64,000 nucleotides of DNA from Oleiagrimonas sp963821885 (GCA_963821885.1 CAWGFN010000005.1:62001-126000); one strand, 5' to 3'. Positions 7,414-19,058 are shown, counted from the first letter of the stretch. Notes: generated from the sequence alone by a model not told the origin. Made by a program: numbers and translations.

Positions 7414-8829
7414 TCAGCGACGCAGCAGAAGTTTCAGCATGCGCTTGAAGCGGGCGCCGTAGGGCGGGTTGAGCAGGCCCACGCCGTTGAATCGTGCCTG
7501 GCGGAACACCGGCTTCATCTTGGAGAAGGTGCGAAATCCCGCCTCGCCGTGATACGCGCCCATGCCGGAGGGACCCACGCCGCCGAACGGCAGATGGTGC
7601 TGGGCGATGTGGTAAAGCGTGTCGTTGATGCTGACGCCACCGGCCAGTTGGCGTTCCAGCACCGTGCGCTGGACGCTGCGATCCTCCTCGAACAGATACA
7701 GCGCCAGCGGATGCGGATGGGCATCGACGAAGGCCAGCGCCTGGTCCAGGTCGTCGTAGGGCACCAGCGGCAGCAGCGGGCCGAAGATCTCCTCGCGCAT
7801 GACCGTGCTGTCCATCGCGACATCGGTCAGGACCGTCGGCGGCAGCATGCGCGATCCCGGACGCTCGTCGGCAGCCAGCGCGTGGGCCGTGGCGCCTTCG
7901 CGCACGGCCTGGTCGCGCCATTCGAGAAGCCGCTCGTGCTGCCGCGCGTTGATGATGCTGGCGTACTGACCGTCGCGGGCGTAATCCGGGTACATGCGCG
8001 CGAACACGCGTTCGGCCTCGGCGATGAAGGCCGCCTGCTGCGCGCGCGGCAGCAGCACATAGTCGGGGGCGATGCAGGTCTGCCCTGCGTTCACGCACTT
8101 GCCGTAGATGATGCGCTCGACGGCATGCCCGAAGCGCGCGCCCGGACCGATGATGGCCGGCGACTTGCCGCCCAGCTCCAGGGTCACCGGGGTGAGGTTG
8201 TCCGCCGCCGCGCGCATCACGTGCCGGCCGACGGCGGTGGATCCGGTGAACAGCAGGTGGTCGAAGGGCAGCGCCGAGAACGCGCGCGCCACCTCGGCGT
8301 CGCCGTTGACCACGCTGACCTCGCCCTCGGGAAAGTGCTCGGCCACCAGCCGCGCGAACAGCGCCGAGAAGTTCGGCGTGTACTCGCTCATCTTCACCAT
8401 CACCCGGTTGCCGGCGGCCAGTGCGTCGCTGATCGGCCCCACCGCCAGGTACAGCGGGTAGTTCCACGGCACGATCACGCCCACCACGCCGACCGGCTGC
8501 GGCACCAGCTCGGTGCGCGCGGGCAGGAACCAGAATCCGGCGAACTGTCGCCGCGGCCGCATCCAGCGACGCCCGTGGCCGAGCGCGTGGTCGATGCCCT
8601 GCAGCGACGGAAACAGCTCCAGGAGGCGGGTTTCCTCCACCGGGCGGCAGCCGAAGTCCTGCGCGATCGTCGCGCAGATCGCATCCTCGTTGCGCATCAG
8701 CATGGCGCGCAGCGCGCGCAGCCGGCGGGCCCGTTCGGGCCACGCCGGGAAGGGCTCCCTGCGGTGCGCGGCGCGCTGCTTTTGCAGCACGGACTGCAGC
8801 GGGAAGTCGGACGGTGTCGGGGTGGCCAT
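7414..8829 (-). CDS. Coniferyl-aldehyde-type aldehyde dehydrogenase
   Basis: An NAD(P)-dependent aldehyde dehydrogenase of 471 residues, shorter than the usual 490-500 as is typical for the coniferyl aldehyde dehydrogenase group. It has VIVPWNYPL, the general-base glutamate in LELGGKSPAI (Glu about 218) and the nucleophilic cysteine in NAGQTCIAPDY (Cys about 252). Family members oxidise hydroxycinnamyl or long-chain aldehydes to acids; the true substrate is not shown by sequence. ATG 8829 (MATPTPSDF) is preferred over an in-frame ATG at 8853. The TonB-dependent receptor gene lies directly upstream on the same strand. Confidence 0.9.
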   Translation of the reverse strand: MATPTPSDFPLQSVLQKQRAAHRREPFPAWPERARRLRALRAMLMRNEDAICATIAQDFGCRPVEETRLLELFPSLQGIDHALGHGRRWMRPRRQFAGFWFLPARTELVPQPVGVVGVIVPWNYPLYLAVGPISDALAAGNRVMVKMSEYTPNFSALFARLVAEHFPEGEVSVVNGDAEVARAFSALPFDHLLFTGSTAVGRHVMRAAADNLTPVTLELGGKSPAIIGPGARFGHAVERIIYGKCVNAGQTCIAPDYVLLPRAQQAAFIAEAERVFARMYPDYARDGQYASIINARQHERLLEWRDQAVREGATAHALAADERPGSRMLPPTVLTDVAMDSTVMREEIFGPLLPLVPYDDLDQALAFVDAHPHPLALYLFEEDRSVQRTVLERQLAGGVSINDTLYHIAQHHLPFGGVGPSGMGAYHGEAGFRTFSKMKPVFRQARFNGVGLLNPPYGARFKRMLKLLLRR

Positions 8830-8857
8830 GGCGTCGCGTTCCGGCGGAGGCATGCCG

Positions 8858-11369
8858 TCAGTATTTCACGCTCAGCTCCAGGCCGTACATGCGCGGCGGC
8901 GTGATGCTGGCGAACGGCGTGCCGAACACGCTGGTGCTGATGTTGTTGACCCCGGTCACGTAGCGACGGTTGAACAGGTTGTTGACGTAGAACGCCGCGC
9001 CCCAGCGACCGCCGCGCGAGGTCCAGCCCAGTCGCGCATCGGTGCGTTCGATCGACTTGCCGGTACTGAAGTTGGGGCTGACCTGGCAGGTGCCCTGCAG
9101 CTTCGAATCGCGGTTGCAACGCGACTTGCCGCGATAGGCATGGTCGATGTTCAGCATCACGTGTCCGTGCTGCAATGCCCACGTGTACTGCATGCCGACG
9201 GAGAACGACAGCTTGGGCACGCCGGTGGGCTGACCGGAAAGGTCCGCTCCGGACGGCGCGGTCTTGTTGCCGTAGCGCGCATCGATATACGACGCGCTGG
9301 CATTCAGACGCATCGCCGTGGTGGGCTGCCATTGCGTTTCCAGATCCAGGCCGGTGGCTTTCTCGTCGCTGGAATCGACCAGGTAGCGCGGCACCCCGGA
9401 CCCGGAGGTGTTCGGATCCAGGGTCAGCGACTGCAGGTTCGAGTAGCGGTAGTGGAAGACCGAGGCGTTGAGCACCAGGTGCTGCGCGGGGAAGATGCTC
9501 TTGACGCCGGCCTCGGCATTCCACACCCGCTCGGGCGCGAAGTTCGAGCCGATCTGCACGCTGTTGTAGCCGCCGGCCTTGTAGCCCTTGGCGATCGACA
9601 CGAAGCCCATCACGTTGGGCGTGAAGTGGTCGTCCAGCACCACGCGCGGGCTGAAATCGTTCCAGTGGTTGCGCGCGGCGACCGGAATGCCGACCGCGTC
9701 GGTGAAGATCAGGTTCTGGCGGAAATCGCTGGGGCTGACGCCGGCCAGCGCCAGCAGGCCCATGTTGTCGAGGGCGTCGATGGTCTGGTCCAGCGCCGGC
9801 GCCGAACGCGGCGGGTTGTACCAGGAGAAGCGCTTGTCGTCCCGCGTGAACCGCGCGCCGGTGGTCAGGTTGATGTGGTCGTTGAGATGCCAGATCACGT
9901 CGCCGTACACGGCATAGGACGTGTAGCGCCCGTGATTCTGGATCTGCTCGTCCCAGGGGTCGCCGAGCAGGGTGTAGGGCAGATTGAACAGCTTCAGCAG
10001 CGAATCGAAGTAGTGGTAGATGGTGCCATCGGGCGTGCCGGTCGGGATGCCGAGGTTGAGCGCCAGCGTGTCGATGGCGTCGGTGTAGGTGTTGGTCTGG
10101 CTGACCTGGCGCGCGTCTTCCTTGTACCAGCTGACGCCGCCCACCCAGTCGGCACTGGAGGTGTTGCCGGACAGCTTGAACTCCTGGTACCAGCTGCGGT
10201 TGTGCTCGATGTTGGTGGTGTCGAGGTAGGTGACGATGTGGTTGGTGCCGTCGTAGTCGCCGCGGTTGAAGGTGTTGAAGCGGCGGAACGCGGTGATCGA
10301 CGTCAGGCTCGCGCCGTCCATGTAATGGTCGACGTGCAGGGTGACGCCATCGAAGCGCCGCTTCTCGGCACCACCGACCGCGTCGTTGTACAGCGGCGCG
10401 TGCAACGGGTCGAGGTAGTTGGCGGGCTGGGCCGGAAACGGCGCGCGCTGCTGCGTGTTGCTGGACAGCGGGACCAGTCCGAAGGAAGGTTCGGGCGGCT
10501 GGTTCAGTCGCTCGTGCTCCCAGGTCAGCAGTGCCTGCGTGCCGTCGCTGATGTTCCACTGCCAGGCCAGGCGCGAACCCCAGTCGTCGTTCTTGCCGTA
10601 GTGCCGGCCGGTGGCCGCATCACGCACCCAGCCATCGCTCTGGTTGTCGACCACGTTGAGGCGGAACGCCATGTCCTTGCCGGCCGGGACGTTCAGCAGG
10701 GCATCGGCATAGCGTTCGCCATAGTTGCCCAGGCGTACCCGGGCGCGCGCCTCGAAGTGATCTGATGGCCGGTTGGTGACGATGGAGATCGCGCCCGCCG
10801 CCGCATTGCGGCCGAACAGGGTGCCCTGCGGGCCCTTGAGCACCTCGATGCGCTTGACGTCGTTGAAGGCCAGCAACGCGCCGCCCGAGCGCGCGGCGTA
10901 CACGCCGTCGATGTAGACGCCGACCGCGGCATCGGTGCCGACGCCGAAGCCACTGCCGCCGATGCCGCGTATCTGGTAGCTGGGCTGGGTCGGTTGGCTG
11001 GCGCCGACCACCAGGCCGGGCACGAACACGTCCATCTTGCTGATGTCGGTGGCGGCATGCGATTCGATGCTGGCGGCATCGACGATCTGCACCGCGATGG
11101 GTACGTCCTCGACCTCCTGCTTGCGGCTCTGCGAGGTCACCACCATCGACGCCAGTTCGGTGACTTTCCTCGGCGGCGGCGATTGTCTTATCGTCCTTGC
11201 CGTCCTTGGCGGTCTTCGGGACGGTCTGCGCCGATTGCGGCAGGTTCCCCGCCGCTGGCGCGGGATCGGCCGTCGTCGCGGCCAGTGCGCCCGCCCCCAG
11301 TGTCAGTGCTCCGCCGGCCAGCAGGATGCGGGCGATGTCGCGAGCCAGTCGTTGTTCGATTCGACGCAT
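8858..11369 (-). CDS. TonB-dependent outer-membrane receptor, frameshifted after its signal peptide
   Basis: An outer-membrane receptor that would take up a ligand using TonB-ExbBD energy. From about 11165 down to 8858 the frame is intact: a plug domain (VPIAVQIVDAAS..., GPQGTLFGRNAAAGAISIVT) and a beta-barrel ending in the aromatic C-terminus GLELSVKY. The signal peptide (MRRIEQRLARDIARILLAGG..., starting at 11369) lies in another frame. Removing one base between about 11168 and 11184 would join them as ...AAARKVTELASMVVTSQ.... As written, the mature protein has no export signal; an internal ATG at 11146 would give a cytoplasmic product. Either a real inactivation or an assembly error. Corrected length about 836 residues. 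Ligand unknown. Confidence 0.85.
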
Positions 11370-11394
11370 GTGTCCCCCTCATGCACGTCGGCGT

Positions 11395-12598
11395 TCATGG
11401 CGCCGCGTTTTCGTCATGGATGATCTTGCATTGTCCCTTCATCGACGCGATCCAGTCGCGGATCAGCGCCGCCCCCTTGCGATCGTGCGTGGTGCGTCCC
11501 AGCTCCGGCATCATCACGCCGACTTCGGTCGATGATCAGGCGATGCAGCATGATCGACTGCATCCGGTTGCCCCGGCACGATGTCGAACAGGCGGTTGCC
11601 GGTCGCACGTCCCGCCGCCACCGGTGTCTTGCACAGGCCCGTGTTGGTGCCGAACGGGCGGAACGTGTTCAGCCACAACGCCGTGTAGTTGGCCTCGCCG
11701 TGCGGGTTGTGGCAGTAGGCGCAATTGGCGTCGAGGTAGGAACGCGCGCGCGCGTCGATGCTCTTGCTGGTGTCGGTCCAGGACACGTTGCTGGGTATCT
11801 CGACCGGTTTCGGCGCGCCCTCCAGATAGCCGATGCGCGTCCAGTGCACCAGCTGGTTCTCGCGTCCGGTGGCGTAATCGAAGTCGCGGTTGAGATGCCG
11901 CGCCTTGGGCCCGATCGGTGTGATGAAGCGGGCCGAGGCGTCATCGTTGGCGCCCTCGGTGTAGTTGTGGCAGATCGCGCACTGGCTGGTGTCGGGCACC
12001 ACGTAGGTGAAGTTCTCGCGCGCGCCGTCGTCGTCGACCAGGACCAGCTTCTCGGCCGCGCCGATGCGCGACAGCGTGGCCTGGGTCTGCTCCGCGTTCC
12101 ATACATACGGCAGGCCGACCCAGCCATCCTTGCGGTGAACCAGCAGACGCGTCTCGACCAGGTGCACGCGGCTCAGGTCCAGGCCCTTGCCCGGCACGAA
12201 GTTGCCCAGTGTCTCGTAGGTGCGCCGCACGTCCGTGGCGTTGCGTTCGCCGCCCTTCGGCAACGGGTAATAGAAGGTCTTGCTGATGATGGTGCCGACC
12301 GGGAAATCGAACGACTCATGCGGCTCGTAACGTGCCGACACGCCCCTTGGGCATCCACACCGTGCGGAGCTTGTGCGCGTAGTCGGAGAACAGCTTGGTG
12401 TTGACGGCGTAGGGCACCACGCCCTGGTTCAGCACCAGGCGATCGCCGCGTACTTCGACCACGTGCCAGTCGGCGAGCGTCCCGTGGATTGCCGTCGGCG
12501 TGGAAGGCCACCGGCGGCATCCCGCGCTGACAGGCCGCCGAGCATCACCAGGCCGACCGCCAGGCCCAGACGCGTGACAGGAATTTCCTCAACCTCAT
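11395..12598 (-). pseudogene. Diheme HNE_0200-family lipoprotein gene with about six frameshifts
   Basis: Pieces in three frames add up to one protein of the HNE_0200 (TIGR03806) family. They contain a lipoprotein-type start MRLRKFLSR..., then MPPVAFHADGNPR, TLADWHVVEVRGDRLVLNQG, VSARYEPHESFDFPVGTI, two CxxCH heme motifs (CAICH and CAYCH) and a C-terminus VGVMMPELGRTTHDRKG. The joins need indels near 12572, 12536, 12483, 12345, 11562 and 11534. Five look like one inserted base, several in G runs; the first looks like one lost base. Repairing the second restores a lipobox LGAC. The start overlaps the stop of the beta-helix gene (ATGA). The intact product would be an exported or surface c-type-cytochrome-like protein of unknown role. 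Confidence 0.8.
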
Positions 12599-13851
12599 GC
12601 GCGGGGTGCCCCCGCCAGGTCGAGCTTCACCGGCGGCAACGGATCCAGCGTGCAGCGGAAGCGCTTGTCGTCGGTGTTGGGGTTCTTGAAGCCGTTCGGG
12701 CCGTCGGCATTGAGCACGCCCACGTGGGGGTCGGGCACGCAGATGCGGTCGGCCGGCGGCGGCAGCCCATCCGCGCCCACGTCCTTGGGATCGGCATAGC
12801 CGTCCCACAGCACGTCCGGGAAGCGGCCGCCGAGGCCGAACATCGACACCTTCAGCGTCTTCAGCTTCAGCCCGTCCGGCGCATCGCCGCCACCCTTGAA
12901 GCGGTTGTCGTGGATGTAGATGCCCTTCGGATACGGGTTGTAATTGGGATTGACGCCCGGCTTGCTGTAGTAGTTGGTCGAGAAGTAGCTGGAAACGATG
13001 ACGTTGGCGGTGTTGTTGTCGGCGATGTCGTTGTCGAACACTTCCACCTTGTCATTGGAATTGATCACCACGCCCGACCCCGCCGGCACGCTGGCCACCG
13101 CGGTGCCCTTGGCGCCGAAATTGGACTGGTTGTTCTTCACCACCGTGTTCTTGAACACCCGCGTGCCGTGGCCGTCCTGCACCAGGTTGGGCATGTTGAA
13201 CACCAGGATGCCACCGGTGTTGTCGGTGGCCGTGTTGCCGTAGACATCGGCGTGGATCGAGTTCTCGATCTCGATCCCGGCCACGTTCTGCGACACCTTG
13301 CAGTTGCGCACGATGATGTTCTTCGACTGGCCCACGTAGATGCCCGAATCGGAGGCACCGATGGCCACCGAATCCTCGATCAGCAGATTCTCGGTTCGGA
13401 TCGGATACAGGCCGTAGGCTCCGTTGCTGGAACTGGGGCCGTTGGTCCAGGCCACGCGCACCCCGCGGATGACGATGTTCTTGCCCTGCTTGATCTTCAG
13501 GGCGTCACCCATGGTGTCCTCGATGGACAGGTTCTCGATGGTGAAGTCGCTGGCGTTCACCAGCAGGCCCTGCGGGCCGCTGACCATGCCCTTGAACGAG
13601 AGCACGGTCTTGTCCATGCCGGCGCCGCGTATGGTCACGCCGCTGGTGCGCAGCGCCAGGCCGCGGGTCAGGTGGTAGTGCCCGGCCGGAATATCGATCA
13701 CCGAGCCCGGCTTGGCGTCGAGCAATTGCTCCTGCAGTTTCTGCTCGAAACGGGCATCGGCCTGCGTGGCCTGAGGCGTCGGTGACTTGCCGCCGTTGCA
13801 GGCGGTCAGAAGCACGGCCATGGCGGCCATCGTGAACAACATGCGTTTCAT
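12595..13851 (-). CDS. Parallel beta-helix lipoprotein (TIGR03805-type)
   Basis: A 418-residue exported lipoprotein: signal peptide MKRMLFTMAAMAVLLTAC with the lipidated cysteine at about residue 18, then a long right-handed parallel beta-helix built of repeating turns such as NIVIRGVRVAWTN, NLLIEDSVAIGASDSGIYVG, NIIVRNCKVSQNVAGIEIEN and DVYGNTATDNTGGILVFN. The fold recalls carbohydrate-active enzymes, but no activity is known for this family. Family members are found paired with HNE_0200-type genes, as here. GGGGAG lies 4-5 nt before the ATG. The frame is intact although the downstream partner is broken. Confidence 0.88.
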   Translation of the reverse strand: MKRMLFTMAAMAVLLTACNGGKSPTPQATQADARFEQKLQEQLLDAKPGSVIDIPAGHYHLTRGLALRTSGVTIRGAGMDKTVLSFKGMVSGPQGLLVNASDFTIENLSIEDTMGDALKIKQGKNIVIRGVRVAWTNGPSSSNGAYGLYPIRTENLLIEDSVAIGASDSGIYVGQSKNIIVRNCKVSQNVAGIEIENSIHADVYGNTATDNTGGILVFNMPNLVQDGHGTRVFKNTVVKNNQSNFGAKGTAVASVPAGSGVVINSNDKVEVFDNDIADNNTANVIVSSYFSTNYYSKPGVNPNYNPYPKGIYIHDNRFKGGGDAPDGLKLKTLKVSMFGLGGRFPDVLWDGYADPKDVGADGLPPPADRICVPDPHVGVLNADGPNGFKNPNTDDKRFRCTLDPLPPVKLDLAGAPRA

Positions 13852-13945
13852 GTATCTCCCCCATTGAAACCGCGGGTGACGGCGTCCTCACCCGGAGTGT
13901 CCATTACTTTTCTTCATTCGGCGCTGGCGTGGTAGGGCCAGAGCG

Positions 13946-15034
13946 TCATCGAGGGGGGGCATCGCGGCCAACATGCGTCGACGTATGGAGCGTCCTCAGC
14001 GCCCGGGGCGCCATGCCCGTCCAGCGCTTGAAGGCGCGGCGGAATTCCCGCGCATCGGAAAATCCCACCGCGCCGGCCACTTCCATGATCGACAACGCGC
14101 TGCCGCGCAGCAGTTCCAGGGCGCGCTCGGTGCGCACCTGGTCGTGGATTTCGCGGAAGGCCCGGCCGGCTTCCGCCAAGCGACGCCGCAGGGAGCGCTC
14201 GCTCAGGTGCAGGGCCTCGGCGATATCGCCGATACGCGGCTGCCTTTCCAGCTGGGCACGCAGCTGGCGCTCGACCGCCACGACGATTTCCTGGCTGGCG
14301 CTGGCCTGCGCGTTGCGCAATTGCGCACGGCACAGTTCCAGGGCCTGGCGGGCGGCCAACGGGTTGTGCCCCGCCAGTGGTGTCTGCAGCCAGTGCGCGT
14401 CGATCACGGCCCGGTTGGTCGCGGCGGAGAATTGCACCGGGCATCCCAGGATGTGGGTGTACATCCACGCATACTCGGGCGCGCGATAGGTCAACTCCAC
14501 CCGCTGCAGCGTGAACTGCGGTCCGACCATTTCGCGCGCCACCATCAACGCACTGGCGATGATTTCCTCGCACAGGAACGGCTGCAGCTGCGGATCGTCG
14601 AAACGCGGCCACAACACCAGCGCGACGCGCCCCGGCTCGACACTCTCGAATCCCATGTCCAGCAGCGATCCACTGACCTCGTGGTTTTCGATGCCCAGTC
14701 GCATGGCCTCGCCGAAACTCGATGCGGTCATCATCAGCAGGCCCAGCAGGCCGAACGCGCCCATCGTCTCGCCACTGCCCACCACCAGGCCCAGGCCGGG
14801 TTCGTCGAAATCCTCCAGCGCGCGCAACAGGACGCTCCGCGCCTGCCGGTAGGACAACTTCATGTGTGGATCCAGGAGCTGTTCCCGGGTCAGGCCCAGG
14901 CCGGCAAACCAGGCACGGGTGTTCAGGCCCCGCAGGTCCGCCAGGTGCAGCACGTGAACCAGCACGTTGGGCGGTATCACGGTGGCGGTCTGCCGCGTGA
15001 TATCGGGGTGTTGCCGGGACTGGCGACTGCTCAT
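13946..15034 (-). CDS. AraC-family transcriptional regulator with arabinose-binding-like N-terminal domain
   Basis: A 362-residue regulator. The N-terminal two thirds resemble the Arabinose_bd domain of the OruR/ArgR-like AraC subgroup (LGLVVGSGETMGAFGLLG, FCEEII-type helix, LTYRAPEYAWMYTHILGCPVQF). The C-terminal 100 residues hold two helix-turn-helix units (IGDIAEALHLSERSLRRRL and IMEVAGAVGFSDAREFRRAFKRWTGMAP). It lies 94 bp upstream of, and in the same direction as, the beta-helix lipoprotein gene, so it is the obvious candidate regulator of that locus. Its inducer is unknown. Confidence 0.9.
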   Translation of the reverse strand: MSSRQSRQHPDITRQTATVIPPNVLVHVLHLADLRGLNTRAWFAGLGLTREQLLDPHMKLSYRQARSVLLRALEDFDEPGLGLVVGSGETMGAFGLLGLLMMTASSFGEAMRLGIENHEVSGSLLDMGFESVEPGRVALVLWPRFDDPQLQPFLCEEIIASALMVAREMVGPQFTLQRVELTYRAPEYAWMYTHILGCPVQFSAATNRAVIDAHWLQTPLAGHNPLAARQALELCRAQLRNAQASASQEIVVAVERQLRAQLERQPRIGDIAEALHLSERSLRRRLAEAGRAFREIHDQVRTERALELLRGSALSIMEVAGAVGFSDAREFRRAFKRWTGMAPRALRTLHTSTHVGRDAPPR

Positions 15035-15403
15035 CAGAGGCCAAGATACTGCAAGTGAAAGGGTGCCAACACATGCCGATAGTCTCGTCCCGGCCCCGCG
15101 TCCACTCCCGGCCGCGGGCGCTGCGGACCGGCCTCATTCCACGCTCCGGCTCGTCTTGGGCCGCCTGCTCATGCGGTCCCGGAACCCGCCCCTTCATGCG
15201 CTGATGATCGGGCGTCGGCACTGCACCACCACCGGTCCCTGCAAGATGTGTCGCCGGCATGGTCACGACGCATGACGCCCATGCCATGTCCCCCGGCCTG
15301 TGCGGGTCGGCGGATCGCCCATGTGCTCCTCTGACGCTACACTTCTTGACATCGCCTGCCCGCTTCCCGCGCAGGCCCGCCCGTTGCGTGACAGGAGACC
15401 TTC
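15035..15403. other. Intergenic region between the AraC gene and acs
   Basis: This 369-bp gap between two divergent genes should hold both promoters. On the + strand TACACT at 15338-15343 is a possible -10 for acs, without a convincing -35. A TTGACA at 15346-15351 has no matching -10 at normal spacing. No RNA gene, repeat or believable small gene is visible. Confidence 0.4.
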
Positions 15404-17344
<1,941 letters not shown>

Positions 17345-17384
17345 CGTCCCCGCGGTCGCCTTCACGACCGCGGACCCGGCCGCC

Positions 17385-17987
17385 ATGGCTGCTCGTCTGG
17401 ACATTGGCGGGATCCATGTCTGGCGCATGCGCTACGCCCGCCATGAGGGACGCGAGCCCTTCCGCGCGTTGCTCGGCCTGTATCTGGGCCGGCCTGCCGA
17501 TGCCGTGCATTTCGTCGAAGGTGCCCATGGACGTCCGGGCTTGCGCGATCGTGCGGCCAACCTCGATTTCAACTGGTCGCACAGCGGCGACGCCGCGTGC
17601 ATGGCCATCGCTCGCGCGCTTCCCGAACTGGGCATCGACATGGAAGCTGCGCGCGCGCGTCCGCGCGCGCTTGAACTCGCGCGGCGGTTCTTCCATCCCG
17701 ATGAGGCCGCACAACTGGCCTCACTGCCCGTCGACCAGGTCCAGTCTGCGTTTCTGCGCCTGTGGACCGCCAAGGAAGCCGTGCTCAAGGCCCTTGGCCA
17801 GGGTGTGCGCTACGGCCTCGACCGGGTCCCGTTTGACCTGCACCAGGGCGTCCCCACACCCGCCGTCTTCGACGGCCCCGCCGGCCCCGGCGATGCCTGG
17901 AACCTGCAGATGCACGAGGACTCCAGCGGCCGGATATGCCTGGCCTGGCGCGGCGTTCCACGGCATGTCCAGTGGTTTGTGCACTGA
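17385..17987 (+). CDS. 4'-phosphopantetheinyl transferase, Sfp-type
   Basis: Transfers the phosphopantetheine arm of CoA to a serine of a carrier protein. The 200-residue protein has the magnesium-binding GIDMEAARAR (Asp 85, Glu 87) and the WTAKEAVLKALGQG motif (Trp 127, Lys 130, Glu 131); NWSHSGDAACMAI is the usual upstream block. I chose ATG 17385, where the family's N-terminus begins. An in-frame GTG at 17325, overlapping the end of acs by 20 bp, would add 20 residues and remains possible. No polyketide or peptide synthetase lies in the window, so the carrier substrate is unknown. Confidence 0.85.
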   Translation: MAARLDIGGIHVWRMRYARHEGREPFRALLGLYLGRPADAVHFVEGAHGRPGLRDRAANLDFNWSHSGDAACMAIARALPELGIDMEAARARPRALELARRFFHPDEAAQLASLPVDQVQSAFLRLWTAKEAVLKALGQGVRYGLDRVPFDLHQGVPTPAVFDGPAGPGDAWNLQMHEDSSGRICLAWRGVPRHVQWFVH

Positions 17988-18121
17988 TCGACCCGTTCTG
18001 CGGAACTTTCCGCGTCCTTCCCGGGTCCATTTCTGTGCAATGCAGGCCCATGCCTGCATCGTGGCCTGTCGATCACAGGGTGTGATCCGACTTCTTATCT
18101 CTCTGGTTTCCCCTCTTTTGA

Positions 18122-18152
18122 CGCGCGTGCCGCCCGGCATGCGCGTTTTTTT
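18122..18152 (+). terminator. Rho-independent terminator after acs-PPTase
   Basis: A 10-bp stem with one G-U pair (18122-18131 with 18136-18145) and a GCCC loop is followed directly by seven T residues (18146-18152). It lies 134 bp after the phosphopantetheinyl transferase stop and 76 bp before pdxJ. Confidence 0.85.
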
Positions 18153-18227
18153 ATCCGCGCGCACGGCTTCTGTCCACGCGGGTTCGGATTGACGTAAAGT
18201 AATGTGCCCTCGCGCACGGGCCTGGCT

Positions 18228-18980
18228 ATGACCGTTCTCAGCGTCAATCTCAACAAGATCGCCGTGCTGCGCAACTCGCGAGGCCATGACCAACCCGACC
18301 TGGCCACCGCGGCCCGCGTCTGCATGGATGCCGGATGCGGCGGGATCACCGTCCACCCGCGTCCGGACATGCGGCATATCCGTCCCGACGATGTCCGTCA
18401 GCTGGCCGCCCAGACCCGCGGGCGGGTCGAATTCAACATCGAGGGCAACCCGTTTGCCGGCGCACGCGATGGCTATCCCGGGTTTCTCCAACTGGTCCGC
18501 GAGACCCGGCCGGACCAGGTCACCCTGGTTCCCGATGCGGATGGCCAACTGACGTCCGACCACGGCTTCGACCTGTTGCGTGATCTCGATAGCCTGGGTC
18601 CGGCCATCGCCACGATCCTCGAGACCGGGGCGCGGGTCAGTCTGTTCGTCGATGCCGGCCACGACAATGACGAGGCGTTCAAGGCCGCGGCCCGGGCCGG
18701 CGTCGCGCGCATCGAGATCTATACCGGACCCTACGCCGAAGCCTTTGCCTCTGGCAGACCGCAGACGGCGCTTGAAACGTGTGCCCAGACCGCGCGTCGC
18801 GCCTATGCCGCGGGTCTCGCGGTCAATGCCGGGCACGACCTGAGCCAGAAGAACCTCGGGGCCTTCAAACAGGCGATCCCCGGTCTGGCCGAGGTCTCCA
18901 TCGGCCATGCGCTGATCTGCGAATCGCTCTATGCCGGCCTCGACAGCACGGTGCGTGCCTACCTGGACATCCTGAGCTGA
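18228..18980 (+). CDS. pdxJ: Pyridoxine 5'-phosphate synthase
   Basis: Condenses 1-deoxyxylulose 5-phosphate with aminoacetone 3-phosphate to form pyridoxine 5'-phosphate, the ring-closing step of vitamin B6 synthesis. The 250-residue TIM-barrel protein has the family N-terminus LSVNLNKIAVLRNSRG, the phosphate and substrate blocks ITVHPRPDMRHI and EFNIEGNP, VTLVPDADGQLTSDHG, and the C-terminal VNAGHDLSQKNL and EVSIGHALI. ATG 18228 fits the family N-terminus better than an ATG eight codons upstream. Its 3' end converges on exbD. Confidence 0.97.
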   Translation: MTVLSVNLNKIAVLRNSRGHDQPDLATAARVCMDAGCGGITVHPRPDMRHIRPDDVRQLAAQTRGRVEFNIEGNPFAGARDGYPGFLQLVRETRPDQVTLVPDADGQLTSDHGFDLLRDLDSLGPAIATILETGARVSLFVDAGHDNDEAFKAAARAGVARIEIYTGPYAEAFASGRPQTALETCAQTARRAYAAGLAVNAGHDLSQKNLGAFKQAIPGLAEVSIGHALICESLYAGLDSTVRAYLDILS

Positions 18981-19002
18981 CGCAACCACCAGGACCCTGG
19001 AC

Positions 19003-19030
19003 AAAAAAACGGGCGCCGTGGGCGCCCGTT
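19003..19030 (-). terminator. Rho-independent terminator of the tonB-exbB-exbD-exbD operon
   Basis: Read on the minus strand, a perfect 9-bp stem (19021-19029 with 19009-19017, loop of 3) is followed by a run of seven T residues in the RNA sense, formed by the A tract at 19003-19009. It lies 29 bp after the last exbD stop and also separates the operon from convergent pdxJ. Confidence 0.85.
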
Positions 19031-19058
19031 CCGTTTCTCGCTTGCTTGTATACGGTTG

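Noticed and set aside
11160..11190. Programmed ribosomal frameshifting as an explanation for the receptor gene
   Set aside because: No slippery heptamer followed by a pseudoknot is evident, and the adjoining gene has several unrelated frameshifts, which fits decay or error better.
15204..15275. A 23-residue Cys/His-rich frame (MIGRRHCTTTGPCKMCRRHG...)
   Set aside because: It looked like a small metal-binding peptide, but it has no ribosome site or promoter and the region between AraC and acs shows no other coding character.
18040..18059. An 8-bp hairpin (ATGCAGGC...GCCTGCAT) after the phosphopantetheinyl transferase gene
   Set aside because: There is no T tract; the genuine terminator is the longer stem with seven T residues at 18122-18152.
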